Source: Paracoccaceae bacterium (GTDB lineage Bacteria > Pseudomonadota > Alphaproteobacteria > Rhodobacterales > Rhodobacteraceae). Taken from it: 64,000 nt of DNA. Every line of letters begins with the position of its first letter. Position 1 is the first letter of the stretch. Position numbers and translations under genes: made by a program. The notes under the pieces were generated by a model. The model did not search any database and was not told the origin of the DNA. It worked only from the letters and a program-made list of their open reading frames with translations. The stretch covers positions 62,001 to 126,000 of the forward strand of contig JAUYQR010000011.1 in NCBI GenBank assembly GCA_030697175.1, read 5' to 3'. Shown here piece by piece: positions 46,747 through 55,619 of this stretch.

Positions 46747-47592
46747 ATGTTCCCCCGCCCCATCCAGCAGTCCGGCAAAGGCGTGCAGTGGCTTTACACG
46801 TTCGCCTTGCCCGTGGCGCTCGTCATATGGCTTTTCCCGCTGCTTGGCGTTGCGCTGACCTCGCTGCGCCCGGCATCCGACCTTGCGCAGGGCAACTACT
46901 TCGGCATGCCGTCGGGGATCGCGTGGGAAAATTACGTCTACATCTTCACCGAAACCCCGATCGGCCAGTACATGGTCAACTCGCTCTGGGTGACGATCCC
47001 GACCGTCATCGGGGCCGTGACCCTGTCGCTGATGACCGGCTTTGCCCTTGCGGTCTACGGTTTCCGGGGCAACATCCTCGTGTTCTTCATGTTCGTCGCC
47101 GGCAACTTCGTGCCGTTCCAGATCCTGATGGTGCCGGTGCGCGACATGACGCTGCAGCTTGGCATGTATGACACATGGTATGGCCTCGCCCTCTTTCACA
47201 TCGCGTTCCAGACCGGCTTCTGCACCCTCTTCATGCGCAACTTCATCAAGGCCCTGCCATTTGAGCTGATCGAGGCAGCGCGGGTCGAAGGCGTGGCCGA
47301 ATGGCGCATCTTCTGGTTCATCGTCCTGCCCCTGATGCGTCCTGCCATCGCGGCGCTCAGTGTGCTGGTCTTCACCTTCATCTGGAACGACTTCTTCTGG
47401 GCCACCGTGCTGACCCAAGGCGTCGACAGCCAGCCGATCACGGCGGGTCTGTCGTCCCTCAACGGCCAGTGGATCGCCCAGTGGCACCTGGTCAGCGCAG
47501 GCTCGATCCTTGCCGCCCTGCCCCCCGTCGCGATGTTCTTCCTGATGCAGAAGCACTTCATCGCCGGCCTTACCCTCGGCGCGGTCAAGTAA
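46747..47592 (+). CDS. Sugar ABC transporter permease 2 (MalG type)
   Basis: A 281-residue inner-membrane protein, six hydrophobic segments, with the EAA loop ELIEAARVEGVAEWRIFWFIVLPLMRP and the usual C-terminal GLTLGAVK. It begins 15 bases after permease 1 (GGGAGG upstream of the ATG) and ends 1 base before the alpha-galactosidase gene. Confidence 0.92.
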   Translation: MFPRPIQQSGKGVQWLYTFALPVALVIWLFPLLGVALTSLRPASDLAQGNYFGMPSGIAWENYVYIFTETPIGQYMVNSLWVTIPTVIGAVTLSLMTGFALAVYGFRGNILVFFMFVAGNFVPFQILMVPVRDMTLQLGMYDTWYGLALFHIAFQTGFCTLFMRNFIKALPFELIEAARVEGVAEWRIFWFIVLPLMRPAIAALSVLVFTFIWNDFFWATVLTQGVDSQPITAGLSSLNGQWIAQWHLVSAGSILAALPPVAMFFLMQKHFIAGLTLGAVK

Positions 47593-47593
47593 C

Positions 47594-49675
47594 ATGGAAT
47601 GGCGCATTGATGCAGGGGGCCAGACCCTGGCCCTGGCCACCTCGGGTGGCATCCCCGAGGTCATCTACTGGGGCGCAACCCTGCCCGCCGCCGAAGACCT
47701 GTCGCAACTCGCCGCAGCGGGCCTGAACGACATCACCGGCGGGATGCTCGACAGACTGCCCACCCTGTCGCTCAGCCCCGAACCCGGTCGCGCCTTTCAG
47801 GGCCAGCCGGGGCATCTGCTGGCCGAAGCCGACGGCACCCCCCTGAACCCCGCCTTCAGCTTCACCCACGCCGACGAAGCCGCCGGCCACCTCGCGCTGC
47901 ACGTCCGCGGCGACGGCATCATCCTCAGCCACCACATCACCGCCCAGCCGACCGGCGTCCTGACCATGAAGACCACCCTCACCGCCGACCGCCCGATCCG
48001 CGTCCACTGGCTCGCCGCCCCTGTGTTGCCCGCGCCGCAAACCGGCCAGATGATCGACGTCCACGGCAAATGGACCCGCGAGTTCCACCTCACCCACACC
48101 AACTGGTCCCCCGGCATCCGCCTTCGCGAGGCGCGGACCGGGCGCTCCGGGCACGAACACCCTCCCTACCTGATCCTTGCCGAAGCAGGCTGCAGCAATG
48201 CCCAAGGCACCGCCGCCGCCCTTCACTACGCATGGTCCGGCGGGCATCGCATGGTGGCCGAGGAATTGCCCGACGGCCGCCGCCAGATCCAGTTCGGCGC
48301 CCCGATCGGTGCCGAAACCGAAGCCGGCACGCACTTCGAAACCGCCGATCTCATCGCCGCCCACTCCACCACCGGCCTCAACGGCATCGCCGCCGCGTTC
48401 CAGCACGACATCCGCGACCGCGTGGTGCAGTGGCCGAACTCCACTCGCCCCCGCCCCGTCCACTACAACTGCTGGGAGGCGGTCTACTTCCGCCATTCGC
48501 TGCCGGAGCTTGCCGAAATCGCCACCCGCGCCGCCGCCCTCGGTGCCGAACGCTTCGTCCTTGACGACGGCTGGTTCGGCGGCCAACGAAACGGGCGCGA
48601 CGATGACACCACCTCGCTTGGCGACTGGACGATGGACCGTCGCAAATGGCCCGAGGGCCTGCACCCCCTGATCGCCCATATCCACTCGCTTGGCATGACC
48701 TTCGGCCTCTGGTTCGAACCCGAGATGGTCAACCCCGACTCAGACCTCTTCCGCGCCCACCCCGACTGGATGCTCGGCCCCCGTGACCAGACCACTGGCC
48801 GCCACCAGATGGTCCTCGACCTCGCCAATCCAGCGGTGCGCGACAACCTTTTCGCCCAGGTCTCCGCGATCCTGACCGAATACCCGATCGACTACATCAA
48901 GTGGGATCACAACCGCCTTCTCCCCGTCGTCGACACCGCCCAGACCCACGGCATCTACGACCTCCTCTCCCGCCTCCGCACCGCTCACCCGCAGGTCGAG
49001 ATCGAATCCTGCGCCTCGGGCGGTGGCCGCATCGACGCGGGCATCCTTGCCCACACCCACCGCGTCTGGCTGTCCGACAGCAACGACGCGCTCGAACGTC
49101 TGCGGATGCAGCACGACGCCGCTCTCTTCCTGCCCGCCGCGATCACCGGCTCCCACGTCGGCCCGCGCCACTGCCACACCTCGGGGCGCGAACTTTCCAT
49201 GTCGTTCCGCGCCTGGGTGGCCGCCCAGCGCCACATCGGCTTCGAAATGGACCTGCGCGAACTGACCGAGGCCGAGGCGTTGACCCTGGCCCGCGTCACC
49301 GCATGGTGGAAGGCCAATCGCGACTGGACGATGTCCGGCACCATCCACCGCCTCGACGCGGCAGACCCCGCAGTTACCGCGGAAATCCAGATCGCGCAGG
49401 ACGGCAACCGCTTCGTCCTCTTCGCCGGACAGGCGGAAACCAGTGCCCAGATCCTGCCGCGCCCCCTTGCCCTCACCGCGCTGGACCCCGAGGCCCGCTA
49501 CCGTGTGGCGCTTCTCAACCCCGAGGACGCGCCCCGCCAGTCGCGTGGGCCGAACGCGCTCAAATCTGCGCCGCTCACCCTGTCAGGCCGTGCCCTGATG
49601 ACACGGGGGCTCTTGCTCCCGGTCGCATGGCCAGCCACCATGTGGGTCGTCGAAGGAAGGAAACTTGATGACTGA
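47594..49675 (+). CDS. Alpha-galactosidase, GH36
   Basis: A 693-residue enzyme: N-terminal beta-supersandwich (to about 280), a TIM barrel (about 285-600; NCWEAVYF, ERFVLDDGWFGGQRN) and a C-terminal beta domain. The nucleophile is Asp438 in DYIKWDHN; the acid/base lies in WLSDSNDALERL (Asp495 or Asp498). ESCASGGGR is also a family motif. It hydrolyses alpha-galactosides such as melibiose or raffinose. No signal peptide, so the substrate is imported first, as the operon suggests. Confidence 0.95.
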   Translation: MEWRIDAGGQTLALATSGGIPEVIYWGATLPAAEDLSQLAAAGLNDITGGMLDRLPTLSLSPEPGRAFQGQPGHLLAEADGTPLNPAFSFTHADEAAGHLALHVRGDGIILSHHITAQPTGVLTMKTTLTADRPIRVHWLAAPVLPAPQTGQMIDVHGKWTREFHLTHTNWSPGIRLREARTGRSGHEHPPYLILAEAGCSNAQGTAAALHYAWSGGHRMVAEELPDGRRQIQFGAPIGAETEAGTHFETADLIAAHSTTGLNGIAAAFQHDIRDRVVQWPNSTRPRPVHYNCWEAVYFRHSLPELAEIATRAAALGAERFVLDDGWFGGQRNGRDDDTTSLGDWTMDRRKWPEGLHPLIAHIHSLGMTFGLWFEPEMVNPDSDLFRAHPDWMLGPRDQTTGRHQMVLDLANPAVRDNLFAQVSAILTEYPIDYIKWDHNRLLPVVDTAQTHGIYDLLSRLRTAHPQVEIESCASGGGRIDAGILAHTHRVWLSDSNDALERLRMQHDAALFLPAAITGSHVGPRHCHTSGRELSMSFRAWVAAQRHIGFEMDLRELTEAEALTLARVTAWWKANRDWTMSGTIHRLDAADPAVTAEIQIAQDGNRFVLFAGQAETSAQILPRPLALTALDPEARYRVALLNPEDAPRQSRGPNALKSAPLTLSGRALMTRGLLLPVAWPATMWVVEGRKLDD

Positions 49676-50438
49676 TCTGCCCACATTTCCCGATCTGAAA
49701 GGGCAGTCCGTCTTTGTCACCGGCGGCGGCTCGGGCATTGGCGCCGCCCTGACCGAAGGCTTCCTGCGCCAGGGCTGCAAGGTTGCCTTCTGCCAACGCT
49801 CCGACGCCACCGCCTTTTGTGACGCGATGGAACAGAAGACCGGCAACCGCCCCCTGTTCCTGCCCTGCGACCTCACGCTGGTCGACCAGGTGCAATTGAC
49901 CCTGTCCACCGCCGCCCGCGTCCACGGTCCGATCACCGTGCTTGTGAACAACGCTGCCGACGACAAGCGGGTGGAAACGGCAAAGATCGACGAGGCGTTC
50001 TGGGATTGGTCGATGGCGATCAACCTGCGTTCATACTTCTTCGCAGCCCAGGCCGTGTTGCCGGGGATGAAGGCCGCAGGCGGTGGCTCCATCATCAACT
50101 TCTCCTCGATCAGCTACATGATGGCCGACACCGGTTACGTCCCCTACATCACCGCAAACGCTGGTATCACTGGCATGACCCGCACGCTTGCCCGCGAATT
50201 CGGCCCCGACCGCATCCGCGTCAACGCGCTCGCCCCCGGCTGGGTGCTGACGCAAAAGCAGAAAGACCTCTGGGTCACGCCAGAAGCCTTGGCCACCCAC
50301 GTCGCCCGCCAATGCCTGAAGGACACGCTCGATCCCGAAGACATCGTCGGTGGCGTGCTGTTCCTTGCGTCAAAGGCGTCGCGCATGATGACCGGTCAGG
50401 CGATGGTCATCGACGGCGGCGTGGTGGTGACCGGATGA
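49668..50438 (+). CDS. SDR-family dehydrogenase, probable D-galactose (aldose) 1-dehydrogenase
   Basis: A 256-residue classical short-chain dehydrogenase. Cofactor motif VFVTGGGSGIGAAL near residue 17, NNAAD, and the active-site helix with Ser147 and Tyr160. The YxxxK motif reads Y-I-T-A-N: the position of the catalytic Lys is Asn164. Between an alpha-galactosidase and dgoK it is the natural candidate for oxidising galactose to galactonolactone. ATG 49668 overlaps the GH36 stop by 8 bases; GAAGGAAGG lies upstream. The function is inferred from context; the Asn needs confirmation as a family trait. Confidence 0.82.
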   Translation: MTDLPTFPDLKGQSVFVTGGGSGIGAALTEGFLRQGCKVAFCQRSDATAFCDAMEQKTGNRPLFLPCDLTLVDQVQLTLSTAARVHGPITVLVNNAADDKRVETAKIDEAFWDWSMAINLRSYFFAAQAVLPGMKAAGGGSIINFSSISYMMADTGYVPYITANAGITGMTRTLAREFGPDRIRVNALAPGWVLTQKQKDLWVTPEALATHVARQCLKDTLDPEDIVGGVLFLASKASRMMTGQAMVIDGGVVVTG

Positions 50439-51337
50439 ACCTCGCATGGATCGCCGTCGATTGGGGCACCTCCAACCTCCGCGCCTGGGCGATGGGGCCG
50501 GATGGCCACGTCCTTGACCACGCAGAATCGCCTGACGGCATGGGCAAACTGGCGCGCGACGCTTTTGAGCCCGCCCTCCTGCGCCTGATCAGCCCGTGGC
50601 TGGGCGCAGGCGTCACCACCGTCATCGCCTGCGGCATGGTCGGCTCGCGCCAAGGCTGGTTCGAGGCCCCCTACCGCACCGTCCCCTGCACGCCGCTGGA
50701 CCACGCGGCGCTCGTCACCGCGCCCACCACCGACCCGCGCATCCACGTCTGCCTCGCCCCCGGCCTGCGCCAGATGAAACCGGCTGACGTGATGCGCGGC
50801 GAAGAAACCCAGATCGCCGGCGCGCTTGCCCTGTCGCCCGGCTTTGACGGGGTGATGTGCCTGCCCGGCACCCATTCGAAATGGGTCCACCTCAGCGCGG
50901 GCGAAGTTGTCAGCTTCCAGACCTACATGACAGGTGAACTGTTCGCGCTCCTTTCCGAACACTCGGTCCTGCGCCACGGCATGGCAGGCGAAGGCTGGGA
51001 CGAAGCCGCCTTCGACGAAGCCCTGTCCGACGCCCTGTCCCGCCCCGAAAAGATCGCCGCCCGCCTTTTCGCCTTGCGCGCCGAGGGGCTGGTGAGCGGC
51101 CTTTCCCCCGCCGCCGCCCGCGCGCGCCTGTCGGGCCTTCTCATCGGCACCGAACTTGCGGGCGCGCGGCCTTACTGGCTCGGCCAACCCGTCGCCCTGA
51201 TCGGCGCGGAAAAGCTGTCCGCCACCTACGCCCGCGCGCTGAAAGCCCAAGGCATCGACGCCCGCCTCCTGCCCGCCACCACCTGCACGCTGGCGGGCCT
51301 CGCCAGCCTTGCCCGCCAACCCGAGGCTACCCGATGA
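50435..51337 (+). CDS. dgoK: 2-dehydro-3-deoxygalactonokinase DgoK
   Basis: A 300-residue ASKHA-fold kinase. It begins [14 protein letters not shown] (phosphate 1 motif) and carries [20 protein letters not shown] and [10 protein letters not shown], all typical of DgoK. It phosphorylates 2-keto-3-deoxygalactonate to KDPGal in the De Ley-Doudoroff pathway. ATG 50435 overlaps the SDR stop (ATGA), as does its own stop with dgoA; the cluster is tightly coupled. Confidence 0.93.
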   Translation: MNLAWIAVDWGTSNLRAWAMGPDGHVLDHAESPDGMGKLARDAFEPALLRLISPWLGAGVTTVIACGMVGSRQGWFEAPYRTVPCTPLDHAALVTAPTTDPRIHVCLAPGLRQMKPADVMRGEETQIAGALALSPGFDGVMCLPGTHSKWVHLSAGEVVSFQTYMTGELFALLSEHSVLRHGMAGEGWDEAAFDEALSDALSRPEKIAARLFALRAEGLVSGLSPAAARARLSGLLIGTELAGARPYWLGQPVALIGAEKLSATYARALKAQGIDARLLPATTCTLAGLASLARQPEATR

Positions 51338-51942
51338 AACACCGAAACCTTATCGCCATCCTGCGCGGCCTTACCCCCGACGAGGCCGTCCCGATCGCCG
51401 AGGCGCTGATCGCCGCCGGCATCACCCGCCTCGAGGTGCCGCTGAACTCGCCGCATCCGATGACCTCCATCGCCGCAATGGCCCGCGCCTTCGGCCACCA
51501 CGCCGAAATCGGCGCTGGCACCGTGCTGACGGTCCAGGACGTGGCCGAGGTCGCCGACGCCGGCGGCACCCTCGTCGTTTCACCCAACTGCGACCCCGAG
51601 GTTATCGCCGCCACCCGCGCCCGCGGCATGGCCTCCTGGCCCGGCGTGATGACTCCCACCGAATGCTTCGCCGCCCTCAAGGCCGGCGCCACCGGCCTCA
51701 AGATCTTCCCCGCCTCGCTCGTCGGCCCCGAGGGACTGAAAGCGATCCGTGCCGTCCTGCCGAAAACAACGCCCGTCTACGCTGTCGGAGGCGCCGGTCC
51801 TGGCAACTTCTTCCAATGGGTCAACGCTGGCGCTTCCGGCTTCGGCATCGGCACCGCCCTCTACACCCCCGGCACAACCCCTGCCGAAATCACCGCCCGC
51901 GCCGCGACCATCGTCGCCGCCCATGACAGCGCCTTCGCATGA
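51334..51942 (+). CDS. dgoA: 2-dehydro-3-deoxy-6-phosphogalactonate aldolase DgoA
   Basis: A 202-residue class I aldolase of the KDPG/KDPGal family. The Schiff-base Lys is Lys123 in TGLKIFPAS; the active-site Glu is Glu34 in RLEVPLNSP, and IGAGTVL and VGGAGPGN are typical. It splits KDPGal into pyruvate and glyceraldehyde 3-phosphate. The [18 protein letters not shown] start agrees with DgoA rather than Eda. Confidence 0.93.
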   Translation: MKHRNLIAILRGLTPDEAVPIAEALIAAGITRLEVPLNSPHPMTSIAAMARAFGHHAEIGAGTVLTVQDVAEVADAGGTLVVSPNCDPEVIAATRARGMASWPGVMTPTECFAALKAGATGLKIFPASLVGPEGLKAIRAVLPKTTPVYAVGGAGPGNFFQWVNAGASGFGIGTALYTPGTTPAEITARAATIVAAHDSAFA

Positions 51943-52790
51943 TCTTCGATAACCGCCCCTGCACCCTCGGCGAAGGCCCGCTCTGGCACCCCATCCGCCA
52001 GCAGCTTTTCTGGTTCGACATCATCGGCCAGCGCCTCCTGACCCGCACCGACGCTGGTCCGGCCGAATGGCACTTCCCCGAGATGGTCTCAGCCGCCGGC
52101 TGGATCGACCGCGACTCGCTCCTCATCGCCTCCGAAACCGCCCTTTTCCGCTTCAACCTTGAAACCGGAACGCAAACCCACCTCATCGCCCTTGAATCCG
52201 ACAGCCCCAAAACCCGCTCCAACGACGGCCGCGCCGATCCGCAGGGCGGCTTCTGGATCGGCACGATGGGCAAGGTCGAAGGCCCCGGCACCCCCGCCAT
52301 GGGCGCGATCTACCGCTACTACCGTGGCGAGTTGCGCCGTCTCTTCGCCCCCATCGCCATCCCGAACTCAATCTCCTTCCCCCCCGGTGGCACCTCCGCC
52401 TGCTTCACCGACACAGTCACCGGCCGCGTCCTCCGCGTCGCCCTCGACGCGCAAGGCTGGCCCAAGGGCGAGCCTGAACCCTTCCTCGACCTCACCGCCC
52501 AAGGCCTCCACCCCGACGGAGCGGTCTTTGACGCCGAAGGTATCTTCTGGCTCGCGCAATGGGGCGCCTCCCGCGTTGCGGCCTACGCGCCCGACGGCAC
52601 CTTCCTGCGCGCCGTCCCGTTCGACGCCCCCCACACCTCCTGCCCGGCCTTCGGCGGCGACACGCTCTACTGCACCACCGCGCTCCACAACATGGACGCC
52701 GCCGCCCGCGCCGCCCACCCGAACGCCGGCAAAACCTTCATGGCCAAAGGCATCGCCACAGGCCAACCGGAACATCAGGTCATCCCATGA
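51939..52790 (+). CDS. SMP-30/gluconolactonase-family lactonase, probable galactonolactonase
   Basis: A 283-residue six-bladed beta-propeller. Family motifs: LGEGPLWHP with the metal-ligand Glu, [17 protein letters not shown], and [19 protein letters not shown] with the catalytic Asp. It would open the galactonolactone ring made by the SDR. ATG 51939 overlaps dgoA, and its stop overlaps the GH42 start. No signal peptide is seen. Confidence 0.9.
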   Translation: MIFDNRPCTLGEGPLWHPIRQQLFWFDIIGQRLLTRTDAGPAEWHFPEMVSAAGWIDRDSLLIASETALFRFNLETGTQTHLIALESDSPKTRSNDGRADPQGGFWIGTMGKVEGPGTPAMGAIYRYYRGELRRLFAPIAIPNSISFPPGGTSACFTDTVTGRVLRVALDAQGWPKGEPEPFLDLTAQGLHPDGAVFDAEGIFWLAQWGASRVAAYAPDGTFLRAVPFDAPHTSCPAFGGDTLYCTTALHNMDAAARAAHPNAGKTFMAKGIATGQPEHQVIP

Positions 52791-54703
52791 CAGGCACACC
52801 GCTCAAACGCACCCTCGGCGTCTGCTACTACCCCGAACACTGGCCCGAAACGCAATGGGCCGAAGACGCCGCCCGCATGGCCGCCCTCGGCCTCACCTGG
52901 GTCCGCATCGGCGAATTTGCCTGGAGCAGGATGGAACCCGCCCCCGGCACCTACCAGTGGGAGTGGCTCGACCGCGCCATCGCCACCCTCGGTCAGGCCG
53001 GCCTCAGGGTCGTCCTCGGCACCCCCACAGCCACCCCGCCGCGCTGGATGCTCGACCGCCACCCCGACATGCTGGCGCTGGACCGCGACGGAAAACCGCG
53101 CGGTTTCGGCTCCCGCCGCCACTACTGCTTCTCGCATCAGGGCTACCGCGCCGAATGTGCCAAAATCGTCACGGCCCTCGCCGAACGCTATGGCCGCAGC
53201 CCCTTCGTCGCCGCCTGGCAGACCGACAACGAATACGCCTGCCACGCCACCACGCTCAGCTATTCGCCCGCTGCCCGCACCGCCTTCCGCGACTGGCTCG
53301 CCCGCAGGTATCAGTCCCCCGACGCTCTGAACCGTGCCTGGGGCAACGTGTTCTGGTCGATGGAATACAGCGATTTCAACGACATCGACCTGCCGAACCT
53401 GACCGTCACCGAACCCAACCCCTCCCATGTGATGGACTTCCGCCGCTTCGCATCGGATGAGGTTGTCAGCTTCAACCGCCTGCAAACCGACATCATCCGC
53501 AAACACTCCGCCTACCCGATCGCGCACAATTACATGGGTGCCGTCACAGAATTCGACCATTTCGCCACCGGCGCCGATCTCGATATCGCAAGCTGGGACA
53601 GCTACCCCTTGGGCTTTCTCTCCGACCGCATCCCCGCGCCGCAGGAACACAAGCGCCGCTTCGTGCGTCAGGGCGACCCGGACTTCCAGGCCTTCCACCA
53701 CGACCTCTACCGCGCTGTCGGGCGTGGCCGCTGGTGGATCATGGAACAACAACCAGGCCCGGTGAACTGGGCGCCCTTCAACCCCGATCCGCTGCCCGGC
53801 ATGGCCCGCCTCTGGGCATGGGAAGCCTTCGCCCACGGCGCCGAGGCGGTCTGCTATTTCCGCTGGCGTCAGGCCCCCTTCGCGCAGGAACAGATGCACG
53901 CGGGCCTCCTGCGCCCCGATAGCGCCCCCGCGCAAGCCTTCGCCGAGGCCGAGCAGGTCGCCGAAGAACTGAAGCAAATGCCCGACGCCGGCACCGCCCG
54001 CGCCGACGTGGCGCTGGTCTTCGACTACGCCTCCGATTGGGCGTGGGAAATCCAGCCCCAGGGCCGCAGCTTCTCATACCTCTGGCTCGTGTTCGATACC
54101 TACCGCGCGCTTCGCCGCCTCGGCCTCAACGTCGACATCCTGCCGCCCGACACCACCGACCTTTCGGCCTACAAGCTGGTCCTCGCCCCCGGCGTCTTCA
54201 CCCTGTCCGACGCTCTGAAATCCGCCCTCGTCGCGCACAAGGGCACCGCCATCCTCGGACCCCGCACCAATTCCAAAACCCCGAACTTCGCCATCCCGGT
54301 GCCGCTGCCCCCGGCCCTCCCCGGCCTCGACGCCAAGATCATTCGCGTCGAAAGCCTGCCGCCCGACGTGCCGGTCCCGCTCACCGGCGGCGGCAATTTC
54401 CAGCACTGGCGCGAGAAACTCGAAGGCACCGCCACCGTCACCGAAATGGCCACCGACGGCTGGCCAGCCCTCGTCTCCACCGGCAAACTCCACTACCTCG
54501 CCGGCTGGCCCGATGACGAGGCGATGACCCGCCTGTTGCAGGCCGCCTGCGCCACTGAGGGCATCGAGACCGACCCTCTGCCCGAGGGCCTGCGCCGCCG
54601 CGACACCGCGACCCACCGCTTCCTCTTCAACTACAACCCGGTCCCGGCAGAATGGGGCGGCGTCACCATCCCGCCCGGCGGCGTCCACTGGACCCCGCTC
54701 TGA
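52787..54703 (+). CDS. Beta-galactosidase, GH42
   Basis: A 638-residue enzyme: N-terminal TIM barrel (about 1-390; GVCYYPEHWPE, WVRIGEFAWSRMEP), a GATase-like middle domain (about 395-590) and a small C-terminal beta domain. The acid/base is Glu149 in QTDNEYAC and the nucleophile Glu320 in WWIMEQQPGPVNW. It hydrolyses beta-galactosides in the cytoplasm. It is the last gene of the operon, coupled to the lactonase gene by ATGA. Confidence 0.95.
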   Translation: MTGTPLKRTLGVCYYPEHWPETQWAEDAARMAALGLTWVRIGEFAWSRMEPAPGTYQWEWLDRAIATLGQAGLRVVLGTPTATPPRWMLDRHPDMLALDRDGKPRGFGSRRHYCFSHQGYRAECAKIVTALAERYGRSPFVAAWQTDNEYACHATTLSYSPAARTAFRDWLARRYQSPDALNRAWGNVFWSMEYSDFNDIDLPNLTVTEPNPSHVMDFRRFASDEVVSFNRLQTDIIRKHSAYPIAHNYMGAVTEFDHFATGADLDIASWDSYPLGFLSDRIPAPQEHKRRFVRQGDPDFQAFHHDLYRAVGRGRWWIMEQQPGPVNWAPFNPDPLPGMARLWAWEAFAHGAEAVCYFRWRQAPFAQEQMHAGLLRPDSAPAQAFAEAEQVAEELKQMPDAGTARADVALVFDYASDWAWEIQPQGRSFSYLWLVFDTYRALRRLGLNVDILPPDTTDLSAYKLVLAPGVFTLSDALKSALVAHKGTAILGPRTNSKTPNFAIPVPLPPALPGLDAKIIRVESLPPDVPVPLTGGGNFQHWREKLEGTATVTEMATDGWPALVSTGKLHYLAGWPDDEAMTRLLQAACATEGIETDPLPEGLRRRDTATHRFLFNYNPVPAEWGGVTIPPGGVHWTPL

Positions 54704-54724
54704 CCGGGCGATCCGCGCCGCCCT

Positions 54725-54770
54725 GATTTGCTCTTTTCAAAAATACTCCGGGGTCCGGGGCAGGCCCCGG
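54725..54770 (-). terminator. 3'-end element of the 54839 gene
   Basis: On the minus strand, stem CCGGGG/CCCCGG with a CCTG loop (54755-54770) is followed by ACCCCGGAGTATTTTTGAAA and AGAGCAAATC. It shares a 21-base identical core with the element at 15305-15326. It lies about 70 bases after the GNAT gene end at 54839; the GH42 gene converges from the other side. Confidence 0.65.
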
Positions 54771-54838
54771 CCGCCCGGCAAACGCACCAACCTCACCCGC
54801 TGATCGCTTCCGCTTCCCCTCGTTGGGCGGGCGGCCAC

Positions 54839-55531
54839 CTAGGGGAAGTGGGCGACCTGCCGGCACTCCTCCAGCCGCCGAAGCTGCCGTCCCGTGTCGT
54901 CAAAATTCCCCGGCGCAAGCCACGCCTCGAACCCCGCCCGCAACGCCGGCCAATCCTTGTCGATCATCGCAAACCACGCCGTGTCGCGGTTCTGCCCCTT
55001 TACCACCATGTGCTGGCGAAACACCCCTTCCGCCTGAAAGCCAAAACGCAGCGCCGCCCGCTTTGACGGCTGGTTCTGGTCATTGCACTTCCACTCGAAC
55101 CGACGGTAGCCGAGGTCGTCGAACACATGCCGCGCCATCAGGTACAGGGCCTCGGTCGCTGCCGGCTTTCGCGCGATTGTCGGCCCCCAGTAGATGTTGC
55201 CGATCTCGATCACCCCGAACGCCTGGTCGATCCGCATCAGCGCCTGCCGCCCTGCCACCCGGCCGCTGGCCTTGTCGATCACCGCAAAGAACAGGGGGTC
55301 GGCGCTGGCCACCACTCGGTCCAGCCAGGCGCGCAGGTCATCGCGGGATGTGGGCGGGGTTTCAAAGAGCCAGGCAAAGCGCGTCTCGGCTTCGGTGTCG
55401 GCCACGGTCAGCTCTTCATAAAGCCCGTCCAGATGCGCTGTCTCCAACGGCTCGACCCGGACGAAGCGCCCCTCCAGCACCACCCGCTCTGGTCGCGGGC
55501 GTGGGGTCCAGTGAGCTAGGTCTTGCGACAT
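54839..55531 (-). CDS. GNAT acetyltransferase (RimJ/RimL type)
   Basis: A 230-residue protein with the RimL-like acetyltransferase fold: LEGRFVRVEPLETAHLDGL near the start, IGNIYWGPTIARKPAATEAL (acetyl-CoA loop) and RRFEWKCNDQNQPSKRAALRFGFQAEGVFR, a signature of this subgroup. It may acetylate a protein N-terminus or small molecule; the target is unknown. Monocistronic, with its own 3'-end element. Confidence 0.88.
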   Translation of the reverse strand: MSQDLAHWTPRPRPERVVLEGRFVRVEPLETAHLDGLYEELTVADTEAETRFAWLFETPPTSRDDLRAWLDRVVASADPLFFAVIDKASGRVAGRQALMRIDQAFGVIEIGNIYWGPTIARKPAATEALYLMARHVFDDLGYRRFEWKCNDQNQPSKRAALRFGFQAEGVFRQHMVVKGQNRDTAWFAMIDKDWPALRAGFEAWLAPGNFDDTGRQLRRLEECRQVAHFP

Positions 55532-55619
55532 CGGTTTTCTCCGGCAAGGCGTGTCCCACGGTGAGACACTTGTGACACACGAATTAATTCAATGGCTTAG
55601 AACATCAATTAGGGTCTTG

